A DNA stretch of 64,000 nt, taken from Salvelinus alpinus (taxonomy: Eukaryota > Chordata > Actinopteri > Salmoniformes > Salmonidae). Where the stretch lies: positions 14,499,506 to 14,563,505 of the forward strand of contig NC_092122.1 in the NCBI RefSeq assembly GCF_045679555.1. Reading direction: 5' to 3'. This document shows, one piece after another, positions 46,501 to 56,999 of the stretch (positions are counted from its first letter, which is position 1; the number at the start of each line of letters is the position of its first letter). The position numbers and the translations under genes were made by a program. The notes below the pieces were generated by a model. That model was not told the DNA's origin and ran no database searches. It was given only the letters and a program-made list of their open reading frames with translations.

Positions 46501-47633
46501 AGGCACGTCAGTTAAGAACAAATTCTTATTTACAATGACGGCCTACACCAGCCGAACGACGCTGGGACAATTGTGCGCCGCCCTATAGGACTCCCAATCA
46601 CAGCCGGTTGTGATACAGCCTGGATTCGAACCAGGGTGTCTGTAGTGAGATGCAGTGCCTTAGACCACTGCGCCACTCGGGAGCCCATGTTCATTTAAAG
46701 TTATTGCCTTTCACAACGCAATGTTCACATTACTTTTGATATGATTCTCTTCTATTTGCTTAAAATACATGTTATAATTACTTAATCTGACTGTCCTTAA
46801 TTGATGACCACTTAAAGTTTGGTAAAGCTATAGATTTTACATGGTTTGTCAACTACAGAATGTATGTAACAATTTAAAGTTTATTAGTTGCGTACACAGA
46901 TTAGCAGATGTTACAGCAGGTGCAGTGAAATGCTTGTATTTCTAGCTCCTACAGTACAGAACAAGAAATGCATCCCTTATACAGTAAACATGTATCCAAA
47001 ATATATTTGCTGGGGTCACACTGCTCTACAAAAAATGCATTGGCCAATACAGTACTGTAATACCGTAGTATACCATTTACATAGCAGACACTTTTATCCA
47101 AAGTGACTACAGTTCACATATTTGGTATGTGGCCCAAGCAGGAATCGAAACCCACAACTCTTGTGTTGCTAGTGCCGTGCTCTTATGAACTGAGCCACAT
47201 ACATGACCACTACAATAAATACATACAAAACTGTAAAATACAGATGGAAGACGTAGGATTGCCATCCCAACAGGCGTGCCACCCTCCCTTCAGGCCATGG
47301 ATGAGGCACTCAATGCCTGTAAATCATACTAGCAGTAGGCCTTGAATAATCATTTGTTTCCATCACTGCTGAAACAATGGAACGTCTTGCGTTCTCATAT
47401 TGGAAACATCCCAGACCAGTACCACAGCCACATCCTAAGAGCAGCAGCATGGGAACCCTAGTCCTGAGGATAGATATCAGGGGCTTATTTGAGAGGCATT
47501 TATGTAAATATTTGAGGGGGATCAGCCCCACAGTTCAAAATGTGAGTGCGAGTGAGTTTTGCACGTTACCTGCTATGATCCCATCCATTTGCTCCAAGGC
47601 GGCTGCCAACATCTCGCTGGCGTCAGACATCAT
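30354..47633 (-). CDS. ppfibp2: Liprin-beta (ppfibp2), complete coding model, 24 exons, 894 codons
   Basis: Liprin-betas are cytoplasmic scaffolds with an N-terminal coiled coil and three C-terminal SAM domains. They bind liprin-alphas and act at cell adhesions, cortical platforms and the actin cytoskeleton. The start is the first of two adjacent ATGs (47631-47633) before SDASEMLAAALEQMDGIIA, the known liprin-beta N-terminus. The stop is TGA at 30354-30356 after the liprin-beta C-terminus TDDDSNV. All 24 exons have GT-AG borders on the minus strand and compatible phases. The length is close to human PPFIBP2 (about 876 aa from memory). The choice of beta-2 over beta-1 rests on linkage with syt9 and cyb5r2; residues alone fit either. 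Exon coordinates are in the block entries below. Introns hold two Tc1 elements, several SINEs and two minisatellites. Alternative exons would be missed. Confidence 0.93.
30588..31026 (-). repeat. Long tRNA-derived SINE variant in ppfibp2 intron 23
   Basis: On the minus strand the head reads GGCCTCCCGAATGGCGCAGC, followed by B-box-like GGTTCGATCCC and the body shared with the copies at 17592, 46470 and 61625. It then continues into a different tail (CGGTCGTCAGTTGAACAGCG, TTCGGAGGACACATGACTCA) that the others lack, ending in an A-run (T-run at about 30588-30595 on +). It may be a composite or a distinct subfamily. Confidence 0.75.
31807..33480 (-). other. ppfibp2: ppfibp2 exons 16-21: three SAM domains
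   Basis: Exons: 33330-33480, 32992-33103, 32797-32885, 32474-32596, 32140-32265 and 31807-31995. SAM1 begins FAQWSKEQVCAWLQEQGLGL and runs through HRKKLQLALQAL. SAM2 spans DHNWVTRWLDDIGLPQYKSQ to VLHHLSIKRGIQVLR. SAM3 spans QWTNHRVMEWLRSVDLAEYA to NKTLLRRHLATHFHLLIG. This is the near-invariant part of the liprin family and binds partner SAM domains. No frame breaks were seen. Confidence 0.95.
33860..34076. repeat. 25-bp minisatellite, about 8.7 copies, ppfibp2 intron 14
   Basis: The unit CTGCCCTCGTGTTACAGCAA(ACCCT) is repeated at exact 25-bp spacing from 33860 to 34060, with a final partial copy. Copies are essentially identical. It occupies over half of the 379-bp intron between exons 14 and 15 and starts about 45 bp from the exon 15 acceptor. 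Since 25 is not a multiple of three, all three + frames show the same repeating peptide; these ORFs are artefacts. Confidence 0.97.
35885..36060 (+). repeat. tRNA-derived SINE variant in ppfibp2 intron 12
   Basis: Degenerate tRNA-like head (GGCTCAGTAACCGAAAGGTT) and AATCTGTCAATGTGCCCTTG body. It ends with a LINE-like tail (AACACATTTCACTGCACCTA, GTGTATGTGACA). The right edge directly abuts the truncated left end of the Tc1-like element at 36061. Confidence 0.65.
36061..37591 (+). mobile_element. Tc1-like transposon, degenerate, in ppfibp2 intron 12
   Basis: The left end lacks its outer repeat and starts at CTACTCATTCAAGG. The right end is intact (GTGTCCAAACTTTTGGCTGG, ...CTG, then TA at 37592-37593). 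Plus-strand transposase pieces: TGSHEDRHRKGRPRVTSASE region (about 36583-36640), AAKKPLLKDTNKKKRLAWAK (about 36777-36835) and PPQSPDLNRIEMVWDELDRR (about 37227-37286), separated by stops and shifts. About 170 bp at 36250-36425 is replaced by an unrelated repeat ending ACATGTGATTGATTGATTGA. Same family and orientation as 44190-45671. Confidence 0.85.
40982..41216 (+). mobile_element. tRNA-like element with TGTAAC/GTTACA ends and 4-bp duplication, ppfibp2 intron 5
   Basis: A 235-bp element starts TGTAACGGATGTG and ends TATACTGTTACA, flanked by CGAG on both sides (40978-40981 and 41217-41220). Inside is a tRNA-like segment with TGGAGCGATGGGTAACGA, then GGTTCGCGCCCG (B-box-like). GC content is well above the surroundings. 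It is the fuller of two copies; the other is at 19495-19692. The ORF 41080-41406 over it is incidental. Confidence 0.72.
44190..45671 (+). mobile_element. Tc1-like transposon, degenerate, in ppfibp2 intron 1
   Basis: The left end CAGTACCAGTCCAAAGTTTG is preceded by TA; the right end is TGTCCACACTTCTGACTGGT with the last bases lost. Plus-strand transposase pieces include KTIKRYDETGSHEDRHRKGR (44614-44889 frame) and PPQSPDLNRIEMVWDELDRR (45217-45513 frame). Stops and frameshifts between them make it inactive. It lies between ppfibp2 exons 1 and 2. Confidence 0.88.
46470..46686 (-). repeat. tRNA-derived SINE in ppfibp2 intron 1 (upstream of exon 2)
   Basis: Minus-strand head GGGCTCCCGAGTGGCGCAGT, B-box-like GGTTCGAATCC and body, with the tail AACTGACGTGCCTAGTTAAA. 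It is nearly full length. Confidence 0.88.
46872..46995 (-). repeat. LINE 3'-tail fragment
   Basis: Matches the 3' end of the minus-strand LINE at 18815: TTAGCAGATGTTACAGCAGG, GTGAAATGCTTGTATTTCTA. It is a 5'-truncated remnant. Confidence 0.6.
47070..47200 (-). repeat. Short tRNA-like SINE with LINE-type tail
   Basis: On the minus strand a tRNA-like head (GTGGCTCAGTTCATAAGAGC, GTTTCGATTCC) leads to a tail GTCACTTTGGATAAAAGTGT CTGCTATGTAAATG, typical of fish SINEs mobilised by L2-type LINEs. Confidence 0.65.
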
Positions 47634-47639
47634 CTTCAC

Positions 47640-47654
47640 CCCCCCCCCCCCCCA
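47640..47654 (-). other. ppfibp2: G15 homopolymer just upstream of the ppfibp2 start codon
   Basis: Fifteen consecutive C on + read as G15 in the transcript, six to seven bases before the first ATG at 47633. Candidate acceptors TTTACAG and TTGCAG lie immediately upstream of it (about 47655-47670), so the tract would be in the 5' leader of exon 1 as numbered here. Confidence 0.75.
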
Positions 47655-47708
47655 CTGTAAATCTGCAAGAAAACAGAAGTGTCAAGTAAAAGACCAATGA
47701 TGCCTCAA

Positions 47709-47855
47709 CAGCCATTGCCCAGAAGACTACAGCCATTGCCCAGAAGACTACAGCCATTGCCCAGAAGACTACAGCCATTGCCCAGAAGACTACAGCAATT
47801 GCCCAGAAGACTACAGCCATTGCCCAGAAGACTACAGCCATTGCCCAGAAGACTA
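47709..47855. repeat. 21-bp minisatellite, 7 copies, upstream of the ppfibp2 start exon
   Basis: The unit CAGCCATTGCCCAGAAGACT(A) is repeated at 21-bp spacing from 47709; the fifth copy has one change (CAGCAATTG). It lies about 50 bp upstream, in transcript direction, of the acceptor of the exon with the start codon. ORFs through it on both strands are periodic artefacts. Confidence 0.96.
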
Positions 47856-47899
47856 CAGTACAAGTTAGACGATGTGCTTGTAAAATCATCAGTCTAAAA

Positions 47900-50800
47900 A
47901 TGTATGGCATTTCAAAAGCTTTTAAAACTTGAGCAGTAAATGACATTAACCCCCTGGGAAGTTAAAGTCTACACATTACACACAGACAGAACTAAAGTGG
48001 ACAGAGACCACCCAAGAGTCAGGACCCCCAACATTACAACACTAGCAGAATTACAGTAATATTTGATAAAAGTCATTTCTATGCACCTTAATTTGTAGTA
48101 AGGATAATGTTCTAGCCTACAGTTAGCTGTAGAATGAAACTGCAAATAAGATGTAGGATTTTCTCCCTCCATGTGAATGGGACATTAGTGAATTCCCATG
48201 TCTTGTGTGATCAAGTGTAATTACAATGCATGGCAGAGGAACTGTGGAAAAGGATTGTCTCCATCTGTTTGATAAGCTCGCTAAACAGGAAATTGGAGCC
48301 CAATTGTCTGGTATGTTTTTTGTTTGGGGCATTATGGTGTCCCTGGTACATTTGAATGAATATGAAATCATATTCCTCATTTATTTTTTTATTTTTTTTA
48401 AATACATCCAATTGAAAGGTTTCTAAAGAATATATTATCCATCATGAATATTTACGGTTGTATGGTGACATTTTAACTGTTGTATTTCTCCCCCGATGCA
48501 TTGGCTGAATCAAATGTGTCCTAGCCTCCTATGTCAGAGTCAACAACTTTACTCCTACCATACATGCATTCTCCTATACTGTAAATCTGGTGGCCTGAAG
48601 TTGTTGGGCATTTTTGTGCCTCACAACTTCCCCATTGATGACCGCATTTAGGACAGACCTCAGCAATTAACTTTAATAACGGGGTCAAGACTCAAGCCCA
48701 TGACTGGGTGTTTACTTGGAAATAGTTTGGGGCCTACTGGGTGTTTCCATGGAGCAGGTGTTGGGAAACTGGGCCACCTAATGAAGAGAGAGAATAAGGT
48801 GATTGTAAACTGCCAGGCTGTTACCCAACATCGGCATATGGAGATTTCCAATGTAGGCCAATGCTCTTAGTTGATATTGACTGGCTAGGTAAAAACAATT
48901 GATCAGTGCCACTGGAATCAAAACCAGAAAGGAATCTAGGACCATGGCATTGCGAGTGAAGTGAACTGTAAGTAACCACAACATGTGAGTCAAAAACAAA
49001 GAGGAGCTCTGAGGCAAAACCATGACAGAGGGATTTCTCACCCCAGCAAAGATTCCCTGAGACCAGTCATGGGGATTGAGAGTTGGCTCTTATCTGGAAT
49101 AATGGTGCCATTCTACCAGGGATCTCTCCCCACAGCGTGTTGGCTTGACTGGAAATCTAAGCTTCCATAACAAAGTATCACGCCCAGCCTCCTGACCTCA
49201 GGATGTCACATGCAGCTCATTCACTTAAATGGACCAGATAACTTCCCTTTCATGGTAGGCCTAACGTTATATTACATATTGAATTCACGAAAACAAATGC
49301 ACAATCTGAATGTGAAATGTAAAATAGCCTGAGAGGATATGAAATCATCACGATGCAAAGTCAATTGAATTGGAGGGTAATGAGAGCCCTCTCCTTGTCC
49401 AGGGCAGAAGGGCAGCATAACTCAGGGTTGGAGGGGGGGGGGCTCTTATAGCATCATTGGCCTTTATTAGAGGCAGGGAGAGGGAGCCTGCACATTCAAC
49501 ACTGAGGGCATTGTGTCCGGTCACTCACTTCCATCATGGGCCCTTTAGGCTACATGGGTAATACTCCCTCCAAAATAGGCTCACATTCACCTTGCTATAC
49601 AGCTGCACTACTCAATAAACAATGATTAATTGTGCCAGCGATGGAAGTGCAACTGAAAAGGGAGTTGCGCAAACAGAAACATTTTCCAGTAGAAAACAAT
49701 TCCCATTTTATAAAGCTGCCCACAATTGTCTTGGTTTGGTTCACACCCTTCAAAAAGCCACATAAAGCAGAATCAATGTTCACTGTACATTCCAACCGAA
49801 ATAATCTGAACGACGTTATCGTCAAGATTAATTATTTGCTGACTTTTTCGGCCGAAAAATACTGCACCAAACATCTTAGTTAGATGTAAAATTGCGCAAC
49901 TAAGAGCTCTTCGGGAAAAACTTATCTTTCTTATAAGAGAGTATGCGAGCACACTCATTCGGTTAGCCGGAGTTTGGCTAGGCGCCAGCCGAACTGAAAC
50001 ATGGTGAGGCCTTTAGTACCATTGCTTTTTCCTCCCAAGGCATTTCCTTCTGATGGAGAGCCATCTCACTCTAGGGAGGGAGGCAGCTTTATTTGGTCAG
50101 CCGTCTGTCTCACACCCCAAGAGGGAAACCCAAAACGTGGCTGTGTTTCTAACTGAAACACCAGTTTAAGAATCCAAACATGAACGTTCCCTCTCTGGAA
50201 TAGTAAAATTAAACTAATAAGGAGCATAAAAAGAGGGTAGAGGTAAGGCACTAAAGCAGGCAAGCTTTAGTTACTTTAACATAATAATTCAGTAGGTCGA
50301 ATCCTTCGAGACACAGGATTTTGTACAAAAGTTTCTATCAAAGATCAGTAAATTTGCCAAGATATCATATAACTTCTTTAACTTTCATCATCTTTTACCC
50401 CTTCTGCTTCACTCTGACAGCTTGAGGTCACAGTAAATTAAATGGTACATTCTGGATCAGAATATCAGTATTATTCCAGTCTCACATGACTGATAGTTAA
50501 TAGGGAGAGACCATAACAGTTAACATGTGATGTAAATACAATAAATGGGCAACTGCACTTCTGGATTTGGCCTCGTTTTGAAGATTGCTTATAGAAAAAA
50601 AGTTTGCGGCCATGACTGAAGCCAAACCAGAGTTGTCTTGTGGGTGTGTTATATTCACATATCGTACCCTGGCAGGTACCGTTTGTCCCTCACGAGTCAC
50701 CGTAGCAACAACAGTGATTCTGACTATTTTACCGAAGTAGCTAAGATAAATCAAGAAATCCGTCATTAAGATGTTTGTGCAGAGGAGGTCTTAGTCGCGC

Positions 50801-51905
50801 AATTTGAAATCTAGCTAAGGTGTTTGGTGCAGTATTTCTCAAGTAAAAAAGTTGCATTAAAAACTAGTCAGTGCATCAAGTCGGGAAAGTCTGGCTGTGT
50901 GCTCAGGACTGATTTCTTAGAACAGGCCTACAACGTCCTCATCTGCAAGCTGTCAAACTATCATATGTAAATTTCCATCGAACAGACCCATGAGCACCAA
51001 CATCTGAAGTTCATAGATGCATATCAAATTGTGTGTCAAATGAAAGCGAAGAGTCTATATTTTTGTGAAATGAAGGAATAAACATTTTCCATCTTAAATT
51101 TGGCAAAAGTAAAGTATTTGATTTCTGGATTAACAGATGGAAACATGGTCTTAGAAAACATCTACCAGAAAAAGTCTTAAGGTATCGGAAATACATCAAA
51201 ACACAATAATGTTGATGTAAAGTCCCCTGCCAACTAATATCAACACATATTTAGTTTTGGATACATTTTTTAACTCCAAGTTTAAGAAATATTGTAACTT
51301 GCAATTCCTTTTTAAAAAATTACTCAGATATTTTCAAATCTCTCCCCCTCATGAGGGAGGATAATGAGTTCACAGAAGTAACAAGTAAATGTTAGACCTT
51401 CGAATTAGTTAATAATTAAAATTGATATCAGTAAAATCATTAAGTGATTAAAACTCGTAATTCCGACACCAAATTGTTATCGCAATTACCCAAAACAATC
51501 TAAGGAATTACTGCAACTGAATTGGCTAAAATTAGAAATTATAAGTCACAAACCACAGTTGGGTCACCTGCTACTGTCCTCCTATTGGCATACTGTTATG
51601 TTCAGCTCATAACTGTTTTGTCTTTCTGTTGACTGGTGGTCAAACCAAGAGAGTTAAAATAGTCAGTCTGAGAGATTATCCAGTCTCCCTCAAACCCTAA
51701 CCAGGACGACACTGAGCCAATTGTGCGCCGCCATATGACACCTACCTATGAGCTCCCACTCCTTCCATTTACTTTAACCAGGCATCCTCACCCACTGAGC
51801 ACCGACCGACACCAGACGTCGAAAAAGTTGATATTCGGTCAGTCCACCCTGGCCTTGATGTTAACGTCCACAGATGGACCGGACCAAAACTGAACCCATC
51901 ATAGA
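47900..51905. other. 5' intron of ppfibp2, no recognised gene
   Basis: AT-rich intronic sequence. A short SINE fragment (about 51700-51745, GACGACACTGAGCCAATTGT) and a G-run near 49430 are visible. The small ORFs (48123-49883, 50066-51199) show no family resemblance or splice context. Confidence 0.45.
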
Positions 51906-51908
51906 CAT

Positions 51909-52041
51909 TTGTTTCACAAGTTTGGATAGTACAGTGAGTAGAGTACAGTAAAGTACAATAGTATATTGTATTGAGCTGTACTCTACCTTATTCTACTCTA
52001 CTGTATTGTACTCAACTGAGCTCCTGTCCAAACCTATGAAA
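51909..52041. repeat. Imperfect foldback palindrome
   Basis: The left edge GTTTCACAAGTTTGGAT pairs with the right edge GTCCAAACCTATGAAAC, and inner segments rich in GTAGAGTACAGT pair with ACTGTATTGTACTC. About 130 bp, with no coding content; a small MITE-like hairpin. Confidence 0.65.
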
Positions 52042-52181
52042 CATCAAATTAATTTCCATAATTATGCATTTCCGATGCACGATGTATCGGTGAACATATC
52101 TGAATCGGACAATATTAGCTAAAAATGCCAGCATCAGCCCAATGTCTAGTTTAACACCGATGTGCATACCTATATAAATAT

Positions 52182-52545
52182 ACACTACCGTTCAAAAGTT
52201 TGGGGTCACTTAGAAATGTCCTTGTTTTTGAAAGAAAAGCATACTTTTTGTCCATTAAAATATCATCAAATTGTTCAGAAATACAGTGTAGACATTGTTA
52301 ATGTTGTAATATATATATATATTTATCCGTTATTTTACCAGGTAAGTTGACTGAGAACACATTCTCATTTACAGCAAATGCCTATTGTAGCAGGAAATGG
52401 CAGATTTTTTATGGAATATGTACATTGGCGTACAGAGGCCCATTATCAGCAACCATCACTCCTGTGTTCCAATGGCTCATTATGTTAGCTAATCCAAGTT
52501 AATACTTTTTTAAAACTAATTGATCATTAGAAAACCGTTTTGCAA
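52182..52545 (+). mobile_element. Tc1-like element fragment
   Basis: The left end ACACTACCGTTCAAAAGTTT and following GGGGTCACTTAGAAATGTCC are typical of a salmonid Tc1 family. A TATATA run and a short insert resembling a SINE tail (CCAGGTAAGTTGACTGAGAA, about 52338) interrupt it. It is cut at about 52545 where the LINE begins. Confidence 0.7.
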
Positions 52546-54850
52546 TGAGTCAGACGCGAGGGATATACTATGGACACCCGACCCGGCCCAGATCCCCGTG
52601 ATTCGCTGGAAAAGGAAATGTAGGTTTCGCGGAAAGAGATCAGGATGCCATGTGAGGATCAGGTGACAAGTGGCTAAACTCCCCTTGCCTTCCGTACTGC
52701 TAGCTAACATTCAATCGCTGGAAAATAAATGGAACGAACTGAAAGCACATATATTATACCAACGGGACATTAAAAACTGTAATGTCTTATGTTTCACCAA
52801 GTCGTAGCTGAACGACGACCTTAAGAACATACAGCTGGCAGGTTATACACTAGCAAATCTGACTATAACTCTATCCTCCTGAATCCTGCTTACAAGCAAA
52901 AATTAAAGCAGGAAGCACTAGTGACTCGGTCTATAAAAAAAGTGGTAAGATGAAGCAGATGCTAAACTACAGGACTTGTTTGCTAACACAGACTGGAATA
53001 TGTTCCGGGATTCATCCAATAGCATTGAGGAGTACACCACATCAGTCACTGGCTTTATCAATAAGTGCATTGAGGACATCGTCCCCACAGTGACTGTACG
53101 TACATACCAACCAGAAAACATGGATTACAGGCAACATTCGCACTGAGCTAAAGGGTAGAGCTGCCGCTTTCAAGGAGCGGGACTCTAACCCGGAAGCTTA
53201 TAAGAAGTCCTGCTATGCCCTCCGTCAAACAGGCAAAGAGTCAATACAAGACTGCGATCGAATCGTACTACACTGGCTCCGACGCTCGTCGGATGTGGCA
53301 GGGTTTGCAAACTATTAGACTACAAAAGGGAAGCACAGCCGAGAGCTGCCCAGTGACAAGAACCTACCAGACGGGCAAAATAACTTCTATGCTTGCTTCG
53401 AGGCAAGCAACACTGAAACATGCATTAGAGCATCAGCTGTTCCGGACGACTGTGTGATCACGCTCTCCGCAGCCGATGTGAGTAAGACCTTTAAACAGAT
53501 CAACATTCACAAGGCCGCTGGGCCAGACGGATTACCAGGACCTGTACTCCGAGCATGCGCAGACCAACTGGCAAGTGTCTTCATTGACATTTTCAACCTC
53601 TCCCTGTCTGAGTCTGTAATACCAACATGTTTCAAGCAGACCACCATAGTCCCTGTGCCCAAGAATACTAAGGTAACCTGCCTAAATGACAACCGACCAG
53701 TAGCACTCACATCTGTAGCCATGAAATGCTTTGAAAGGCTGGTCAATGCTCACATCAACACCATTATCCCAGAAACCCTAGACCCACTCCAATTTGCATA
53801 CCGCCCTAACAGATCCACAGATGATGCAATCTCTATTGTACTCTACACTGCCCTTTCCCACCTGGACAAAAGGAACACCTATGTGAGAATGCTATTCATT
53901 GACTACAGCTCAGCGTTAGTGCCCTCAAAGCTCATCAATACGTTAAGGACCCTGGGACTAAACACCTCCCTCTGCAACTGGATCCTGGACTTCCTGACGG
54001 GCCGCCCCCAGGTGGTAAGGGTAGGTAACAACACATCTGCCACGCTGACCCTCAACACGGGGGCCCCTCAGGGGTGCGTGCTCAGTCCCCTCCTGTACTC
54101 CCTGTTCACTCACAACTGCATTGATCAGGCACGACTCCAACACCATCATTACGTTTGCTGATGACAACAGTGATAGGCCTGATCACCGACAACGATGAGA
54201 CAGCCTATAGGGAGGTCAGAGACCTGGTCGTGTGGTGCCAGGAGAACAATCTCTCCATGAACGTGATCAAGACAAAGGAGATGATTGTGGACTACAGGAA
54301 AAGCCGGACTAAGCACGCCCCCATTTTCATTGACGGGGCTGTAGTGGAGCAGGTTGAGAGCGTCAAGTTCCTTGGCGTCCACATCACCAACAAACTAACA
54401 TGGTCCAAACACACCAAGACAGTCGAGAAAAGAGCATGACAAAACCTATTCCCCCTCAGAAGACTGAAAAGATTTGGCATGGGTCCTCAGATCCTCAAGA
54501 TTTTACAGCTGCACCATCGAGAGCATCCTGACGGGTTGCATCACTGCCTGGTATGGCAACTGCTCGGCCTCCGACCGCAAGGCACTACAGAGGGTAGTGC
54601 GTATGGCCCAGTACATCACCGGGGCCAAGCTTCCTGCCATCCAGGACCTCTATACCAGGCAGTGTCTCTAAAAATTGTCAAGGACTCCAGCCACCCTAGT
54701 CATAGAATGTTCTCTGCTACCGCACGGCAAGCGCTACCGGAGCGCGAAGTCTAGGTCCAAGAGGCTTCTAAACAGCTTCTACCACCAAGCCATAAGACTC
54801 CTGAACAGCTAATGAAATGGCTACCCAGACTATTTGCATCTGTACAGTTC
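52546..54850 (+). mobile_element. L2/Rex1-like LINE, 5'-truncated, degenerate
   Basis: The frame 53454-54161 (235 codons) carries reverse transcriptase: [82 protein letters not shown]. The polymerase motif FADD follows at about 54147 but in another frame (54155-54439 has [19 protein letters not shown]). The frame 54474-54671 carries the C-terminal SILTGCITAWYGNCSASDRK. An upstream endonuclease region is only partly recognisable (52680-52860) with many stops. A small deletion after IDYSSA and frameshifts show it is inactive. It is the same family as 18815-23757 in the opposite orientation. Confidence 0.88.
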
Positions 54851-54889
54851 CTCCACTAAATTCATGTGTACATTTTTCTGTAGAAGTTG

Positions 54890-55018
54890 TTAAAAGTAGT
54901 CCTTATGCATAGAGTTGTATGATTTGTTAACCATTGATTTCAAAGTTTTTCATTTGTTTCTTTAATTAAAAATGTATGTCAGAGTCAAAGCTTGATTCTG
55001 TTACCGTGGAATCGCCCT
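54890..55018. repeat. Half copy of the palindromic MITE family
   Basis: GATTCTGTTACCGTGGAATC and CGCCCTAA at its right edge, with TATGATTTGTTAACCATTGA, match the reverse complement of one arm of 18285-18605. A smaller piece (ATTCTGTTACCGTGGAGTTT) lies near 56716-56735. Confidence 0.55.
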
Positions 55019-56362
55019 AAAGCACAAGCTATACGCTGTTTATCAGTGCCCAAAATCACTCGCTAGCTAAGTTTCAACTCTGTGTTTGTCAATGAAGCTA
55101 CATAATAGGTAGTAGCTAGCAGGTACAGTGAGCCACATTCAGCTTATTAAGTCACTGGCGAGATGTGCGCTCCAGTTCCGTTTAGTTATTTTTAACACCT
55201 TTCTCAACATCCATTACCAGAATGTGAGTCTGTCTGGCAGTGTTTCATACGGAATCATGTTACAAAACAGATCGCACGGCGATACAAGATGCTCGCCAAT
55301 GGGTTTTGGAATATTGATAATACAATATATCAAGAGTGCTCTGTTAGTCTCAATTCTCATTTTGCCCAAACAAAGTGGCAGACTCGAATGATTGACACCA
55401 AACACATCAGCAAGTGGCCACTCCATAAAGGGCTTAGGGCCAAGGGTTATTTAACATAATGTGTGGTCTTATGTAAACCAGTCTGAGGCACTGTGTAATG
55501 GGCAGGTCTGTCTCACTGTCTGGAGGTTCTGGTTGCTATGATTGGATAGAGCGTGGGCAGCTTATGGAGCGCAATCAGTACAGCTGCTTCTCTCGTGTTA
55601 GTGGGCACTGGGCATGATGATTGCAATCCATACCCAACCCCCTAGTAAGTCGTGAAAAACGAACTTACAAAGTCTCGTACAAAACGGAGTTGACTTAATG
55701 ACCAAAATTATCCTGTAGTCAATTTCGACACTAGAAAATGATGTTCCTGACTCATACCGATGCCACATAGGCTGTTTAAAACCAGATAAGTTGGTTCTAA
55801 ACGGGCAGTTTACATTTAAATAATAGCTGAGAACATGGTCTTTATCTAATATTAAAATCTGGACCTAATAAAATCAACTGAAGCATACCTTTTGAAAGTA
55901 GAGCACAATGGACACAATGGATAAACAAGTACAATTGTAATGCGTGTCTTTGCTAAAACGGGTAGTGGGAATTAACACCACATAGCCCATCTACTCACAA
56001 TGACTCACTGAACCAGTAAAGTACCACTTTATGGTGAAGAGCAAAGAGTTTTCCATTGCTGTTATAACAATCAGTGGCTGGCAGATTCACCCAAACAAGT
56101 TTTAAAACCACAGAAAAAGTTATTATCTATTCAGCCTTGTAAAGTACTGTCTGCCAGTAGTGGCAACTCGTCGGCTCGAGGCTACACAGACAGTTCTACT
56201 GTGGGTAAGGCATTGAAACTGTTTCATTCCAGAGCAGTTCAGTGCTCAGTATGTGTCAGTTCAGTAACCGACACCAGCATCTCTGTGACCTGTATGACCA
56301 GCACTCTGTAACACCCTCCCCTGGATTCCTTCAAACCTCCTCCAGATAGATTTTTTCTCTCT

Positions 56363-56665
56363 CAAAAGTTTGGACACACCTACTCATTCAAGTTTTTTTT
56401 GTTTTATTTACATTGTAGAATAATAGTGGAGCTATCAAAACTATGAAAAAAATAAGTGTTCGGCAAAACAATATATATTTGAGATTAGTAGCCACCCTTT
56501 TCCTTGATGACACCTTTGTACACTCCTGGCATTCTATCAACCAGTTTCACCTGGAATGCTTTTCAACAGTCTTGAAGGAGTTCCCACATATGATGAGCAC
56601 TTGTTGTCTGCTTGTCCTTCATGCTGCAGTTCAACTCATCCCAAACCATCTCAATTGAGATGTAT
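56363..56665 (-). mobile_element. Tc1-like transposon 3'-end fragment
   Basis: The end sequence AGTTTGGACACACCTACTCA is followed by TAGCCACCCTTTTCCTTGAT. It then reads antisense transposase C-terminus (AAGGAGTTCCCACATATGAT, CAACTCATCCCAAACCATCT), stopping abruptly. Same family as 36061 and 44190 but inverted and truncated. Confidence 0.72.
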
Positions 56666-56999
56666 TGCTTTTTGTTTGGTATACATTTTAAAGTGAAACA
56701 TGCGACTGTCAGCGTAATTCTGTTACCGTGGAGTTTCCCCTAATATAATCTCACAGATAACAACCAATCCACTACACTGCACTGGGTATTGTGTGTCAAC
56801 TCCTCTGAACAACCAGCGGGTTCTTCTTTTTCAAAGCATCAAAGCTTTCCAAGTCCTCAGACAAAACTAAGGTCTACCACTAGAAAAGACATTTCAATCT
56901 CTTAGGGAAAAAGGTTCTCTACGTGAATGTTTTCCTAGTAAGGCCTCATTACTGAATGTGTGCATTGTAAGCAAAGGCTAACCCATTTGTCTCAGGTTT

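Larger units (their letters stand above)
38477..47633 (-). other. ppfibp2: ppfibp2 exons 1-9: N-terminal and coiled-coil region
   Basis: Coding exons in transcript order: 47570-47633, 43915-44123, 42713-42793, 42302-42415, 42001-42111, 40759-40851, 39368-39470, 38647-38708 and 38477-38543. Exon 2 has the conserved SPFLGSLRALHLLEDLW and ends LVEWLQQGQL. Exons 3-9 are rich in Glu, Lys, Leu and Gln with heptad spacing (for example RLSRVESDKECLVLQ, TQKLELMTEVSSLKLKLTTV and DRRIEELQESITRYKKVQDL), as expected for the coiled coil that mediates self-association. Exons 2-7 end in phase 0; exons 1, 8/7 and 9 junctions use split codons that restore Gly, Asp and Asp. Confidence 0.92.

Noticed and set aside
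30354-47633. Initial reading of the minus-strand gene as a liprin-alpha (ppfia4) beside syt2 and cyb5r1
   Set aside because: The C-terminus DDDSNV, the N-terminus MMSDASEM and the linker RGFKKFLGR are liprin-beta features, and liprin-alphas end VRTYSC. Linkage then points to ppfibp2, syt9 and cyb5r2.
47623-47946. Repeating FWAMAVV and LPRRLQP ORFs on the two strands
   Set aside because: Artefacts of the 21-bp minisatellite.
53454-54161. 235-codon ORF as a functional gene
   Set aside because: Reverse transcriptase of a degenerate LINE; the polymerase motif lies in another frame and neighbouring parts have stops.
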